NCBI GenBank assembly: GCA_002070185.1
Contig: MWCT01000001.1
Span: 1 to 64,000 of the forward strand
Source: a candidate division BRC1 bacterium ADurb.Bin183
Lineage (GTDB): Bacteria; Sumerlaeota; Sumerlaeia; MWCT01
DNA length: 64,000 nucleotides
Reading direction: 5' to 3'
Part shown: positions 44,075 to 52,687 of the stretch, piece by piece
How the letters are laid out: each line of letters begins with the position of its first letter
How positions within the stretch are numbered: the stretch's first letter is position 1
Translations under genes and position numbers: made by a program
The notes under the pieces: generated by a model
Database searches by the model: none
Seen by the model: the letters and a program-made list of their open reading frames with translations, nothing else
Told to the model about the DNA's origin: nothing

Positions 44075-45172
44075 ATGAAACGTTTTTTTCTTCTGATTGC
44101 GGCGGCTTTGTTTATTTTTGCCTGCGCGAATCTTTTCGCCCAAACATCCCCAACCCCCGCCCTTTTAAAGGCGTCCTCCTCTTCAAACACCGGAATGTTA
44201 TACTACGATGCCACAAACTTCACAATCGAAGGCAAGGGATGGAAGGACACGGGAGGCGCTTATCAACGCCTCCCTAAAAAGGCAAAAGGCAAAGTTCCCC
44301 CCGCCGTCTGGGATCTCAGTTTGAACACTGCGGGCATCTGCGTCCGTTTTGTCACCAATTCCAAAACTATTGCGGCTGTGTGGGACGGCGGCGATGCGAT
44401 GAATCACATGGCAGCCACCGGCAACAGCGGTCTTGACCTTTATCGAAAAGATGGAAAAGATTGGATATTCTGCGGCGTGGGTCGTCCTAAACCGACCCTC
44501 ACAACGGCAACGCTGACGCGCGACCCCCTTTCCGGAGAAACGCAGGAATTTCTCCTTTATCTTCCCCTCTACCACAAAGTTGACGAACTTAAAATCGGCG
44601 TGGAAAAAAACGCGTTTATTGCGCCCGCGCCAGAACGCCCCGTGGCAACGCGCCTGCCCATCGTATTTTATGGCACGTCCATCACGCAGGGCGGTTGCGC
44701 CTCGAGGGCGGGAATGTGCCACCCTGCGATCTTGGGACGCTGGCTCGACAGGGCGGTTATTAACCTCGGTTTTTCTGGAGCGGGCAAAATGGAGCCCGCC
44801 TTGGCGGAGCTTGTGAGCGAACTTGACGCCTGCCTTTATGTGCTTGAGACGCTGCCAAATATGACAAATGATTTGGTGAAGGAGCGCGTTGAGCCGTTTG
44901 TTCTCACACTGAGAAAAGCTCATCCCAAAACCCCGATACTCCTCGTAGCGCACCCCAATTTTCCGGATAATTCAGAACGAAATACTCTATTGAAGGAAAT
45001 ATTTGACAAACTCAGAAAGGATGGGATAGATAATCTTTATTATCTGCCATCGGAAAAACAGCTGGGCTCGCGCGAAAACGGCACTGTGGATGGCGTCCAC
45101 CCAACCGACCTCGGTTTCTTCCAAATGGCAACCGTCTATGAGCCGGTTTTGAGGGGCATCCTTTCCAAATAA
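44075..45172 (+). CDS. SGNH/GDSL-like secreted hydrolase
   Basis: 365 residues with a signal peptide (cleavage near NLFA-QT). An N-terminal beta domain (about 30-180) is followed by the SGNH fold: block I IVFYGTSITQGGCASR near residue 195, block II LGFSGAGKM near 225 and the terminal DGVHPTDLGF with the Asp and His of the catalytic pair near 350. An Asn expected for block III is not clear. Members deacylate carbohydrates or lipids; the N-terminal domain, similar to that of some acetylxylan-type esterases, suggests polysaccharide deacetylation. It follows pgk by 27 bases. Confidence 0.8.
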   Translation: MKRFFLLIAAALFIFACANLFAQTSPTPALLKASSSSNTGMLYYDATNFTIEGKGWKDTGGAYQRLPKKAKGKVPPAVWDLSLNTAGICVRFVTNSKTIAAVWDGGDAMNHMAATGNSGLDLYRKDGKDWIFCGVGRPKPTLTTATLTRDPLSGETQEFLLYLPLYHKVDELKIGVEKNAFIAPAPERPVATRLPIVFYGTSITQGGCASRAGMCHPAILGRWLDRAVINLGFSGAGKMEPALAELVSELDACLYVLETLPNMTNDLVKERVEPFVLTLRKAHPKTPILLVAHPNFPDNSERNTLLKEIFDKLRKDGIDNLYYLPSEKQLGSRENGTVDGVHPTDLGFFQMATVYEPVLRGILSK

Positions 45173-45203
45173 ATGGCATATCCTTTAATTAAGGAGGTTT
45201 CCC

Positions 45204-46319
45204 ATGCCAGATGAAAAAAGGATTTTGATTATAGACGATGAACCGTTGATGGTGAACAGTCTGGCGGACCTGCTTAATTATGGCGATTATATCATAGACC
45301 GCGCTTATTCCGGCAAGGATGGCATCGAACATATCAAAACCGCCCATTACTCTCTTGTCATCACCGACCTGCGCATGAAAGACATCAGCGGTTTTGATGT
45401 GATTGATTACATCAAATCGCATTCCCCCACAACCGTTATTATTATCATCACAGGTCATGCCTCCACAGAATCCGCCATACAGGCGCTTCAACTGGGCGCA
45501 TTTGATTATGTGACAAAGCCCTTTGATTTTGACCTTATCCGCAACGCTGTCGAGAAGGCTTTCGATAAAATCGAAGCGGAAAACCTCCGGGATGAAATGA
45601 TCCACATGATTACACATGATATAAAAATCCCGCTCACCTCTATTATCGGATTTGCCGGACTGATTTTTGACCGCCAGACAGGCGATATGACCACCGGCGC
45701 ACATCATTATGTCGGCTCCATCAATGCCAACGCCCAAAAAATTCTCTCCCTAATAGATAACTTTCTTGCCTCCTGCAAAATAAAAACGGGAAAGCTTGCC
45801 ATCTATGAAAGCGATGTGAATGTTGATATTTTGGTTAAAGACCTTGTGGAAATTATGATGTATGCCATTGAAAAACGCAATATTTCATTAAAAACGGAAA
45901 TCCAGCATGACCTGCCCGTTATCAGCGGCGACAATAATCTTCTTTTCAGAGCCTTTGGAAATATTCTCAATAATGCAGTCAAATACACGCCCGATGACGG
46001 CAGGATTGAAATCCGCGTCCGCTCCGTCTCGGCAGAAAATTCCCCCCTCTGGAAGCCGTCATTAGAGTTTTCTGTTTCGAACACAGGACCCGGAATCCCA
46101 GCAGACGAACTCTCCGACGTATTTGATCGCTATCAACGCTGTTCATCTTCTATCATGGGAAACAAAAATGGCAAAAGTGTTCGCGGCATTGAAGGCTCTG
46201 GGCTTGGGCTTTTTGTGGTCAAGCATGTTGTCCAAGCGCACAAAGGCGTCGTCAGCGTTGACAGCATCGCCGGACAAATAACTACCTTCTCTATACACCT
46301 CCCATTGAAACAGGAATAA
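45204..46319 (+). CDS. Response regulator-histidine kinase hybrid
   Basis: 371 residues, soluble. An N-terminal receiver domain (residues 5-120) has acidic DDE at 11-13, phospho-acceptor D55 in VITDLRM and K105 in VTKPF. A coiled helix leads to the HisKA domain with phosphorylatable H138 in THDIKIPLTS, and a HATPase domain ends the protein (NNAVKYTP, NTGPGIP, GIEGSGLGLFV). Autophosphorylation should be at H138, with the input set by the receiver. No partner regulator is next to it. AAGGAGG lies upstream of the ATG. Confidence 0.9.
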   Translation: MPDEKRILIIDDEPLMVNSLADLLNYGDYIIDRAYSGKDGIEHIKTAHYSLVITDLRMKDISGFDVIDYIKSHSPTTVIIIITGHASTESAIQALQLGAFDYVTKPFDFDLIRNAVEKAFDKIEAENLRDEMIHMITHDIKIPLTSIIGFAGLIFDRQTGDMTTGAHHYVGSINANAQKILSLIDNFLASCKIKTGKLAIYESDVNVDILVKDLVEIMMYAIEKRNISLKTEIQHDLPVISGDNNLLFRAFGNILNNAVKYTPDDGRIEIRVRSVSAENSPLWKPSLEFSVSNTGPGIPADELSDVFDRYQRCSSSIMGNKNGKSVRGIEGSGLGLFVVKHVVQAHKGVVSVDSIAGQITTFSIHLPLKQE

Positions 46320-46347
46320 AGAAGTTTATTTTTTAAAAAGGTATATC

Positions 46348-47139
46348 ATGGAAAGCAACCAAAACGCCTTTGAACGGCTGATAGATATCATGAAGCGGCT
46401 CATTGAACCGGGAGGCTGCCCTTGGGACAGGGAACAAACCCATGAATCGCTGAAGCCCTATCTTATCGAGGAATCTTACGAGGTTTGCGAAGCAATAGAC
46501 CGCGGCGACTTTGACGACCTGAAAGAGGAACTGGGCGATGTGGCGCTGCAAATTGTCTTTCATGCCGAACTGGCAAGACGCGCCGGTCGGTTCGATATCC
46601 ACGACGTCCTCAATGGCATCTGCAACAAGCTCGTCTCCCGCCATCCCCATGTTTTCAGCAATGGCGGCGCCAAGACATCCACCGAAGTCCTCGCCCGCTG
46701 GGAAGAAATAAAAAAAGTGGAAAAAAGCGCAAAGAAAAAAGATAGAAAACCCTCTGTTCTCGACGGCATCCCCCGCGAAATGCCCGCCCTTGCCTATGCC
46801 TGCCGCATCCAAGAACGCGCCGCCAATGTCGGATTTGACTGGGACAAGACGGAGGATGTCAGGGCAAAGGTGATTGAGGAATGGCAGGAATTGGAAGAGG
46901 CGCTGAAAAGCGGCGATGCTGAGATGATAGATGAGGAATTTGGAGACCTCCTTTTTGCCATTGTAAATTATTCCCGGTTTGTGGGAATAAACCCGGAGCA
47001 ATCCCTCCGCAAGACCATCATGAAATTCCAAGATCGCTTTCGCCACATCGAAAAAAGGGCGGAGGAACAAGCAAAAAAAATTTCCGAAATGACTCTTTCA
47101 GAAATGGACGTTTTCTGGAACGAGGCTAAAAAAATATAA
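46348..47139 (+). CDS. mazG: MazG nucleoside triphosphate pyrophosphohydrolase
   Basis: 263 residues with two MazG repeats. The first has PWDREQTHESLKPYLIEESYEVCEAI near residue 25 and EELGDVALQIVFHAELA near 60; the second has VKIEEWQELEEAL-like EEWQELEEALKSGDAEMIDEEFGDLLFAIV near 175. These acidic helices bind Mg2+ and hydrolyse NTPs to NMP and pyrophosphate. The family limits mutagenic or excess nucleotides. It is the last gene before the gene-free oriC candidate. Confidence 0.93.
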   Translation: MESNQNAFERLIDIMKRLIEPGGCPWDREQTHESLKPYLIEESYEVCEAIDRGDFDDLKEELGDVALQIVFHAELARRAGRFDIHDVLNGICNKLVSRHPHVFSNGGAKTSTEVLARWEEIKKVEKSAKKKDRKPSVLDGIPREMPALAYACRIQERAANVGFDWDKTEDVRAKVIEEWQELEEALKSGDAEMIDEEFGDLLFAIVNYSRFVGINPEQSLRKTIMKFQDRFRHIEKRAEEQAKKISEMTLSEMDVFWNEAKKI

Positions 47140-47255
47140 CGCGCGGTATTAATATTTATCTTAATATAATATATATATAATATGATTAATAATAATATAG
47201 CCTGTGGAAATGTGAATAACTGGTTGCAGATTACTCAAACTATTTGCGTTAAGTC

Positions 47256-47294
47256 TGTGGATAAAAGGTCATAATTTTCCACAAATTATCCACA
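47256..47294. promoter_or_regulatory. Pair of exact DnaA boxes in opposite orientation
   Basis: TGTGGATAA at 47256-47264 (minus) and TTATCCACA at 47286-47294 (plus), with a near-match TTTTCCACA at 47275-47283 between them. The face-to-face layout is typical of DnaA assembly regions. Confidence 0.8.
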
Positions 47295-47449
47295 GGGGCT
47301 TGCTCTATGAAAATATTAATAACGTATATGGCGAATTTATCCACCGAACTAAAAGTAACCTGTGGAAAAATTTCATTTGTGAAACATGAATGTAACTCCC
47401 CATGAATGAACAGTCTCAAAAAAACAGGCAACCAATAAACACGGGATAT

Positions 47450-47470
47450 TTATCCACAGGTTTATCCACA
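47450..47470 (+). promoter_or_regulatory. Tandem exact DnaA boxes, 12-base repeat spacing
   Basis: TTATCCACA at 47450-47458 and again at 47462-47470, both plus strand, three bases apart. Tandem boxes favour cooperative DnaA loading. Confidence 0.8.
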
Positions 47471-47709
47471 GGTATAATATCGGTAACATTTATGCCCTTA
47501 AATACCTGTATTTATATTTAAATATAATAAAATCAAATGTTTATGATTTTGGTAAATGAATTTAAAAGATAGAGAAAAAGAAAGATATCCACAGGTCTGG
47601 CGTTGTTGCTTGAATGATGAAGAGCGAACATTTATATCATCATAACTGAATAGTTTTCAGAAATGAACACATAATATGGAGCCTCGAAAAAATGATTATA
47701 TAAATATCT

Positions 47710-47718
47710 TTATCCACA
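47710..47718 (+). promoter_or_regulatory. Distal exact DnaA box
   Basis: TTATCCACA about 80 bases before the J-domain gene start. A one-mismatch box, ATATCCACA, lies upstream at 47585. Confidence 0.75.
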
Positions 47719-47790
47719 GAGGATAAAAATTGACAGTAATTGAAACCATGAATTAAAAGAAACCTGTATTTTTTGATAATAAAAAGGATT

Positions 47791-48558
47791 ATGGCAGCAG
47801 AACCCACATATTATGAAATCCTCGGTGTAACGCCGAACGCCTCAGAAAAAGATATAAAAGAGGCTTATTACAAACGGGCGCGGGATCTCCACCCCGATAA
47901 GGCAAGAAACGAGGATGAAAAAAAGAAAAATGAGGCGCTTTTCGCCGATGTATCTAAAGCATATAATGTTCTCAAAGATAAAACCCGCCGCGAAGAATAT
48001 AACCATTCCATAGGCGCTTCATCCGCTTCAACCAGCGCCCCAAAGGGGAAAAGCGGAGCGGCAGCTCAACACAAAAAACCTGTGCCTTCGAAAAAAACAG
48101 AACCCGCGCGTTCAACGGAACGCACCGGCGAACGTTCGCAGATTGCAAAAAAATCTTTCACAAAGGGAATGCAGATTTTGAAATCCGGCGATGTTGAAAG
48201 AGCTGTGAAATATTTTGAGGCGGCTATTCAGAATGATGACAGCGAGGCGGTTTACTTTTATCGCCTTGCCCATGCGATGCTCCAGTCCAAAAAAAGTTTT
48301 ACGAAAAGCGTGGACTATTGCAAGCGCGCCGTAGAAATGGACCCCTATAACATGGAGTATAAACTCCTTCTCGGGGAAATCTATGAACGCGCCGGAGGGC
48401 TCAGCAGGGCAAAAGAACTCTACGAGGAGATTCTGAAATGGGATGCCACGCATGAAAAGGCGTTGAGCCGTCTCAAGATGCTCAGCGACAAATCCGGCAC
48501 GAAAGAAAAGAAATCGTTTTTTGCGGGGCTGTTTAAAAAATTAGGCGGCAAAAAATAA
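47791..48558 (+). CDS. J-domain/TPR protein
   Basis: About 255 residues from ATG 47791; AAAAGGATT precedes it. The N-terminal J domain has TYYEILGVTPNASEKDIKEAY and the HPD tripeptide (DLHPDKARNED, near residue 30) that stimulates Hsp70 ATPase. A low-complexity linker (75-115) follows, and the C-terminal half carries TPR-like repeats (VERAVKYFEAAIQNDDSEAVYF and the later KSVDYCKRAVEMDPYNMEYK). It lacks the G/F and zinc-finger domains of DnaJ. It should partner the dnaK-like gene 15 bases downstream. Confidence 0.85.
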   Translation: MAAEPTYYEILGVTPNASEKDIKEAYYKRARDLHPDKARNEDEKKKNEALFADVSKAYNVLKDKTRREEYNHSIGASSASTSAPKGKSGAAAQHKKPVPSKKTEPARSTERTGERSQIAKKSFTKGMQILKSGDVERAVKYFEAAIQNDDSEAVYFYRLAHAMLQSKKSFTKSVDYCKRAVEMDPYNMEYKLLLGEIYERAGGLSRAKELYEEILKWDATHEKALSRLKMLSDKSGTKEKKSFFAGLFKKLGGKK

Positions 48559-48573
48559 TACATAAATAATACT

Positions 48574-50385
48574 ATGGGCGGATTCATCGGCATAGACCTC
48601 GGCACAACAAACTCAGTCGTCGCCTTTTTAGACGGCGACAAACCGACGGTTATTGTCAACGAGGAAGGCGGAAGAACAACGCCATCGGTCGTCTTGTATC
48701 GCAGCGGAGGAGAAGTCATCGTCGGCGAACTCGCCCGACGCCAGCTTGTCCTGAATCCATCCAGCACCATCAGCTCCGTAAAAAGATTCATCGGAAGAAG
48801 ACTAGACGAAATTGAAGAGCCGGCAAAACAAGTCCATTACAAACTTGTGGAAGATTACGAAAATGACAGAGTCCTCATAGACCTCGCCTGGAGAAAATTT
48901 TCACCCGAAGAGGTATCTGCGGAGATTCTCAAAAAACTCCATAAATACGCCGAAGATTATCTTAGCCAGCCAATTGAACAAGCGGTACTCACCATTCCCG
49001 CATATTTTAACGACAGCCAGCGCAACGCCACAAAAACCGCCGGCGAAAAAGCAGGATTAGATGTGATTCGCATCGTGAATGAGCCGACCGCTGCCGCGCT
49101 GGCTTATGGATTGAATAAGGATAAGGCGGAAAAAATTGCCGTCTTTGATTTTGGCGGAGGGACTTTTGATATCTCCATCCTCGAAATCAATGGCAATTTG
49201 TTCGAGGTTAAATCCACAAACGGCGACACCTTTCTCGGCGGCGACAACATAGACCATGCCATATTTGAATTCATACGCGCCGAGATTCAAAAGGAAACGG
49301 GCATTGACATCATCGGCGACATGAAAGCCGTTCAGCGCGTCCGTGAAGCCGCCGAAAAAGCCAAATGCGAACTCTCCATGATTCAATCAACCACAATCAG
49401 CTTGCCTTTTATCACATCGGATGAGGAAGGACCCAAACACTTCTCCCGCGATTTGACGCGCGAAGAATTTATTGGATTAAGCATGCCGATTTTGGAACGG
49501 CTGATTCCGCCCTGCCGCAACGCCCTTGAAGATGCGGGGCTGACGCCCGCCGATATTGACCAGATACTGCTGGTGGGAGGCTCCACGCGAATCCCAAAAG
49601 TGCAGGAAATGGCGGCAGAATTTTTCGGCAAGGCGCCGCGCAAGGATATCAACCCGGATGAAGTCGTGGCAATGGGCGCAGCTATTCAGGCGGCTGTTGT
49701 CACCGGAGCCATTCAAGAAGTTCTCCTATTGGATGTTACGCCCCTTTCGCTCGGCATCGAACTGGCGGATGACGTTTCTTCAACCCTTATACCGCGCAAT
49801 TCAAGCATCCCGACCACAGCCCTGAAAAAATTCACCACCGTTGTTGATAACCAAAAAAATGTGTTCATCCACGTTCTTCAGGGCGAACGCAAAAGGGCAA
49901 GCCAGAATCGAAGTCTCGGTCATTTTCGCCTGACAGAAATCGCTCAAGCGCCGCAAGGCGTTCCGGAAATAGAGGTAAAATTCAATATTGACGCCAATGG
50001 AATCCTCAACGTCAGCGCCACAGACCTAACCTCCGGAATGCAAAAAACCGCCAGAATTGAATCTTACAGGGCGGTTAAAACAGATGATACAGAAAGGCAT
50101 ATCGAAGAGGCTGCATCAAAGCAGGAAGAAGATAAACGATATCTGGAAAATCTGCATAAAAAAGAATTTGCCCGAAGGACTTTTAACGCCGTCTCCTTGT
50201 TTATCAAAGAAAATGAAATAGACCTTGAAACTGCCGATGTATCCGGCATGCAGGAAATCTTGTTAAGCTTGGAAACCGCTATCGAGGAAAACGACTTTGC
50301 CGCAATGGAACAATGGTCGAGGACGCTTATAGATATAGGCGACCGTTATGGCGACCGATTCCGTAAATATAAAATCACGTTTTAA
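48574..50385 (+). CDS. dnaK: Hsp70 chaperone, DnaK-like
   Basis: 603 residues. Signature 1 [13 protein letters not shown] at the start, signature 2 [15 protein letters not shown] near residue 190, signature 3 [14 protein letters not shown] near 330. The substrate-binding domain begins after the interdomain linker [14 protein letters not shown] near 385. The lid is short: DnaK is about 638 residues with a flexible Gly/Ala-rich tail, which is absent here. With its J-domain partner it forms a dedicated chaperone pair. No grpE is nearby, so it may be a second, specialised Hsp70. Confidence 0.93.
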   Translation: MGGFIGIDLGTTNSVVAFLDGDKPTVIVNEEGGRTTPSVVLYRSGGEVIVGELARRQLVLNPSSTISSVKRFIGRRLDEIEEPAKQVHYKLVEDYENDRVLIDLAWRKFSPEEVSAEILKKLHKYAEDYLSQPIEQAVLTIPAYFNDSQRNATKTAGEKAGLDVIRIVNEPTAAALAYGLNKDKAEKIAVFDFGGGTFDISILEINGNLFEVKSTNGDTFLGGDNIDHAIFEFIRAEIQKETGIDIIGDMKAVQRVREAAEKAKCELSMIQSTTISLPFITSDEEGPKHFSRDLTREEFIGLSMPILERLIPPCRNALEDAGLTPADIDQILLVGGSTRIPKVQEMAAEFFGKAPRKDINPDEVVAMGAAIQAAVVTGAIQEVLLLDVTPLSLGIELADDVSSTLIPRNSSIPTTALKKFTTVVDNQKNVFIHVLQGERKRASQNRSLGHFRLTEIAQAPQGVPEIEVKFNIDANGILNVSATDLTSGMQKTARIESYRAVKTDDTERHIEEAASKQEEDKRYLENLHKKEFARRTFNAVSLFIKENEIDLETADVSGMQEILLSLETAIEENDFAAMEQWSRTLIDIGDRYGDRFRKYKITF

Positions 50386-50408
50386 TCCCCATAGAGTAAA
50401 GCAGGCTT

Positions 50409-51785
50409 ATGAACGGCGCAGATAAAAAAGTTATAGTTGTTGGCGTTGGACCCGTTCCGCGGGGCGGGGCTTTAACAAAGGTTTATGCGCCCGGCTTGCG
50501 CCTTTTTGCCTTTTCACAATACATCCACGAAGCGGGCTTCCGCGTTATTATGGGCGAGCGTATGTTTGAATCGGAACACAAAGAATCTACGGGCGAGCCG
50601 CTCCCGTGGGAAACGCGTCTGCTGTCTTTTGATGGCGACGAATGCGCGGATGCCATCGCCGAATGGGCGCAAAGAGAAAAACCGATTGCTATTGTCTCAA
50701 CAACGGATGTGATAAATCGAGCCGCCGCCCGCGCAAAAGTTCAGATAGAGCCCAAAAGCGCCGCGCCGCCGCTCTGGCTGGATATCAACGGACATCCGAT
50801 GGCGGAGCGCCAAGAGCTCAGCCGCGTCCATTCCAGCGATGCGGGATTGATTGAGCAATGGAAATATCTCATCCCCGCCCTTCTTGCGGGAGACCATTTT
50901 TCCGTGTGCTCAACGCCGCAAAAATACGCCCTCATCGGCGAACTCGGGGCGCTGGGCAGGTTGAATCAGTGGACGTCGGGATGCGACCTTGTTTCTGTGA
51001 TTCCGCCCGCGCCGGTTTTTCATGAGCAGCCGCCCGCCGCAAACACAAAGCCGCCAGAGATTATTTCCCAACTGAATGAAACAGATTTCATGCTTTTGTG
51101 GACGGGCGGGTTCAACACGTGGGTGGATGAGAAAACGCTTTTTGAAGGCGTTGAAAAGGCAATGAAACAAAACGCAAGTATACAATTTGTCCTGACAGGC
51201 GGGGCGATTCAGGGGCACGATGAACGCACTTTTAAAAAATTCAAAGCGCGGGTAGAAACATCGCCTTTTAAGGAGCGCTTTCGTTTTGCGGGATGGGTTT
51301 CGTTAGAAGACCTTGCCGCATATTATAAACGCGCAGAAAAAAAGGGGGCGGCGATAAACTGCGACCTATTCTCATACGAGGCGCTTTTGGGGTGTCGAAA
51401 CCGGCTCTTTTCGTGGGCGCGCTTTGGCGTTCCCATCATCACAACCGCGCTCTCTGAGATTACTTGTCTTTTGGCGGAGCGCAACCTTGCACAGACCTTT
51501 CCCGCTGAAAATGCGGACGCCCTTGCGAACGCGCTGCTCAAACTTGCAGGCGAGCCGGAGGCGGGGCGCAACATGGCAACACGCGCGAAAAAATTTTTTG
51601 ATGAAGAATACCAGTATAAAATTCTGACGACGCCGCTTATAGAGTGGCTTCAGAATCCGCAGCCGGCGCCGGACTCCGGCAGAAGGAATGAACTATACGA
51701 TGCGCAAGAAGCCTTGCTTGCGCCGCGCGAATCATGTTTGAAAAGAATTTTTCAGCGGCTTAAGAAAACGATTATGCCCTTTTGA
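50409..51785 (+). CDS. Glycosyltransferase (GT-B, family 4-like)
   Basis: 458 residues, no signal peptide. The C-terminal half is Rossmann-like with a donor-binding pattern: FMLLWTGGFNTWVDEKTLFEGVEKAM near residue 225, then FRFAGWVSLEDLAAYYKRA near 295 and CDLFSYEALLGCRNRLFSW near 320, where family members bind the sugar nucleotide. The N-terminal half begins VIVVGVGPVPRGGA, the acceptor domain. Product unknown; no sugar cluster nearby. It overlaps argF by 34 bases at the 3' ends. Confidence 0.78.
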   Translation: MNGADKKVIVVGVGPVPRGGALTKVYAPGLRLFAFSQYIHEAGFRVIMGERMFESEHKESTGEPLPWETRLLSFDGDECADAIAEWAQREKPIAIVSTTDVINRAAARAKVQIEPKSAAPPLWLDINGHPMAERQELSRVHSSDAGLIEQWKYLIPALLAGDHFSVCSTPQKYALIGELGALGRLNQWTSGCDLVSVIPPAPVFHEQPPAANTKPPEIISQLNETDFMLLWTGGFNTWVDEKTLFEGVEKAMKQNASIQFVLTGGAIQGHDERTFKKFKARVETSPFKERFRFAGWVSLEDLAAYYKRAEKKGAAINCDLFSYEALLGCRNRLFSWARFGVPIITTALSEITCLLAERNLAQTFPAENADALANALLKLAGEPEAGRNMATRAKKFFDEEYQYKILTTPLIEWLQNPQPAPDSGRRNELYDAQEALLAPRESCLKRIFQRLKKTIMPF

Positions 51786-52675
51786 GCGTGGAGGCGATTT
51801 TCCGCCTGATCAAAGACTATAGAATTTTTTGAATCAATGACATCGTCCGTGATTTCCTCGCCGCGGTGGGCTGGCATGTCGTGCATTATCCAGACGCCTG
51901 ATGGCGCGTTAGAGACAAGCGCTTTATTGACCTGATACGGAAAAAAGATTTTTTTGCGATTCTCCGCCTCCGATTCCTGTCCCATGCTCGCCCAAACGTC
52001 TGTGTATATAGCTTCTGCGTTTTTAACAGCATCTGCGGGATTTCGGAAAAAATTATAAGAGCCGCCCGATTTTTTGCACATATTTGCCGCTTTTTCAATT
52101 ATAGATTTTTGCGGCTCGAAGCCCTCCGGCGACGATACATTGATATGCGTGCCCAAAAGCGCGGAAAGCAGGATAAGCGAATGGCAGACGTTGTTGCCGT
52201 CGCCGATGTAAGAAAGTCTGAATCCCTCGAATTTTCCGCGATGTTCAAGGATGGTCATGAAATCGGCAAAAGCCTGACAGGGGTGTTCAACGTCGCACAG
52301 GGCGTTTATGACGGGGATGGATGCGTGGCGCGCCAGTTCGGCAACTGTCTGATTTTTAAAGACGCGCGCGAGGGCGATGTTGAACCATCGTTCGATATTT
52401 TTGGCAACGTCATAAACCGATTCGCGCTTGCCCAACCCGATATCGGATGGTTGCAGATAAACGGCATGTCCGCCGAGTTGAAACATCCCGACCTCAAAAG
52501 AGCAGCGCGTCCGCAACGACGGCTTTTCAAAAATCATAGCAAGGCAGCGTTTTTCTAAAAGCGGCGGAAAGTCGCCCTTTTTTACGCCCGCCTTTAATCT
52601 TTTTGCGATTTCAAAAATCTCCAGAGCTTCTTCTTTATTAACATCGCAGATGGAAATCATATCCCGCTTGGACAT
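51752..52675 (-). CDS. argF: Ornithine carbamoyltransferase
   Basis: About 307 residues from ATG 52675 (a GTG one codon earlier is possible), with AAGGGGG upstream. Carbamoyl-phosphate loop KPSLRTRCSFEVGM near residue 50 and the HPCQAFADF motif near 130 are intact, and DVWASMGQESE near 226 fits the ornithine site. The usual HCLP motif reads HDMPAHRGEE near residue 265, an aspartate where OTCs have cysteine. The enzyme makes citrulline from ornithine. It follows argD by 12 bases. Confidence 0.92.
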   Translation of the reverse strand: MSKRDMISICDVNKEEALEIFEIAKRLKAGVKKGDFPPLLEKRCLAMIFEKPSLRTRCSFEVGMFQLGGHAVYLQPSDIGLGKRESVYDVAKNIERWFNIALARVFKNQTVAELARHASIPVINALCDVEHPCQAFADFMTILEHRGKFEGFRLSYIGDGNNVCHSLILLSALLGTHINVSSPEGFEPQKSIIEKAANMCKKSGGSYNFFRNPADAVKNAEAIYTDVWASMGQESEAENRKKIFFPYQVNKALVSNAPSGVWIMHDMPAHRGEEITDDVIDSKNSIVFDQAENRLHAQKGIIVFLSR

Positions 52676-52687
52676 CACACCACCCCC

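Larger units (their letters stand above)
47140..47790. other. Probable replication origin (oriC), 650-base gene-free AT-rich region
   Basis: No credible gene lies here. It contains five exact TTATCCACA DnaA boxes (minus at 47256; plus at 47286, 47450, 47462 and 47710), plus near-matches at 47275, 47337, 47361 and 47585. The left side (47148-47200) is almost all A and T with ATATATATAA and TAATAATAATAT repeats, a good candidate for the DNA unwinding element. A second AT-rich stretch is at 47511-47580. The flanks are mazG and a J-domain gene; dnaA, dnaN and rpmH are absent. The combination fits oriC, and parS 22 kb away agrees; a datA-like titration site is the main alternative. Confidence 0.75.

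Noticed and set aside
47249-47431. Minus-strand frame of 60 codons in the oriC candidate
   Set aside because: Arises from DnaA boxes and AT-rich sequence; no ribosome binding site or domain.
47256-47718. Possible CRISPR array or iteron plasmid origin
   Set aside because: The repeat is a nine-base DnaA box with irregular spacing and both orientations, not a regular long repeat. No rep or Cas gene is near.
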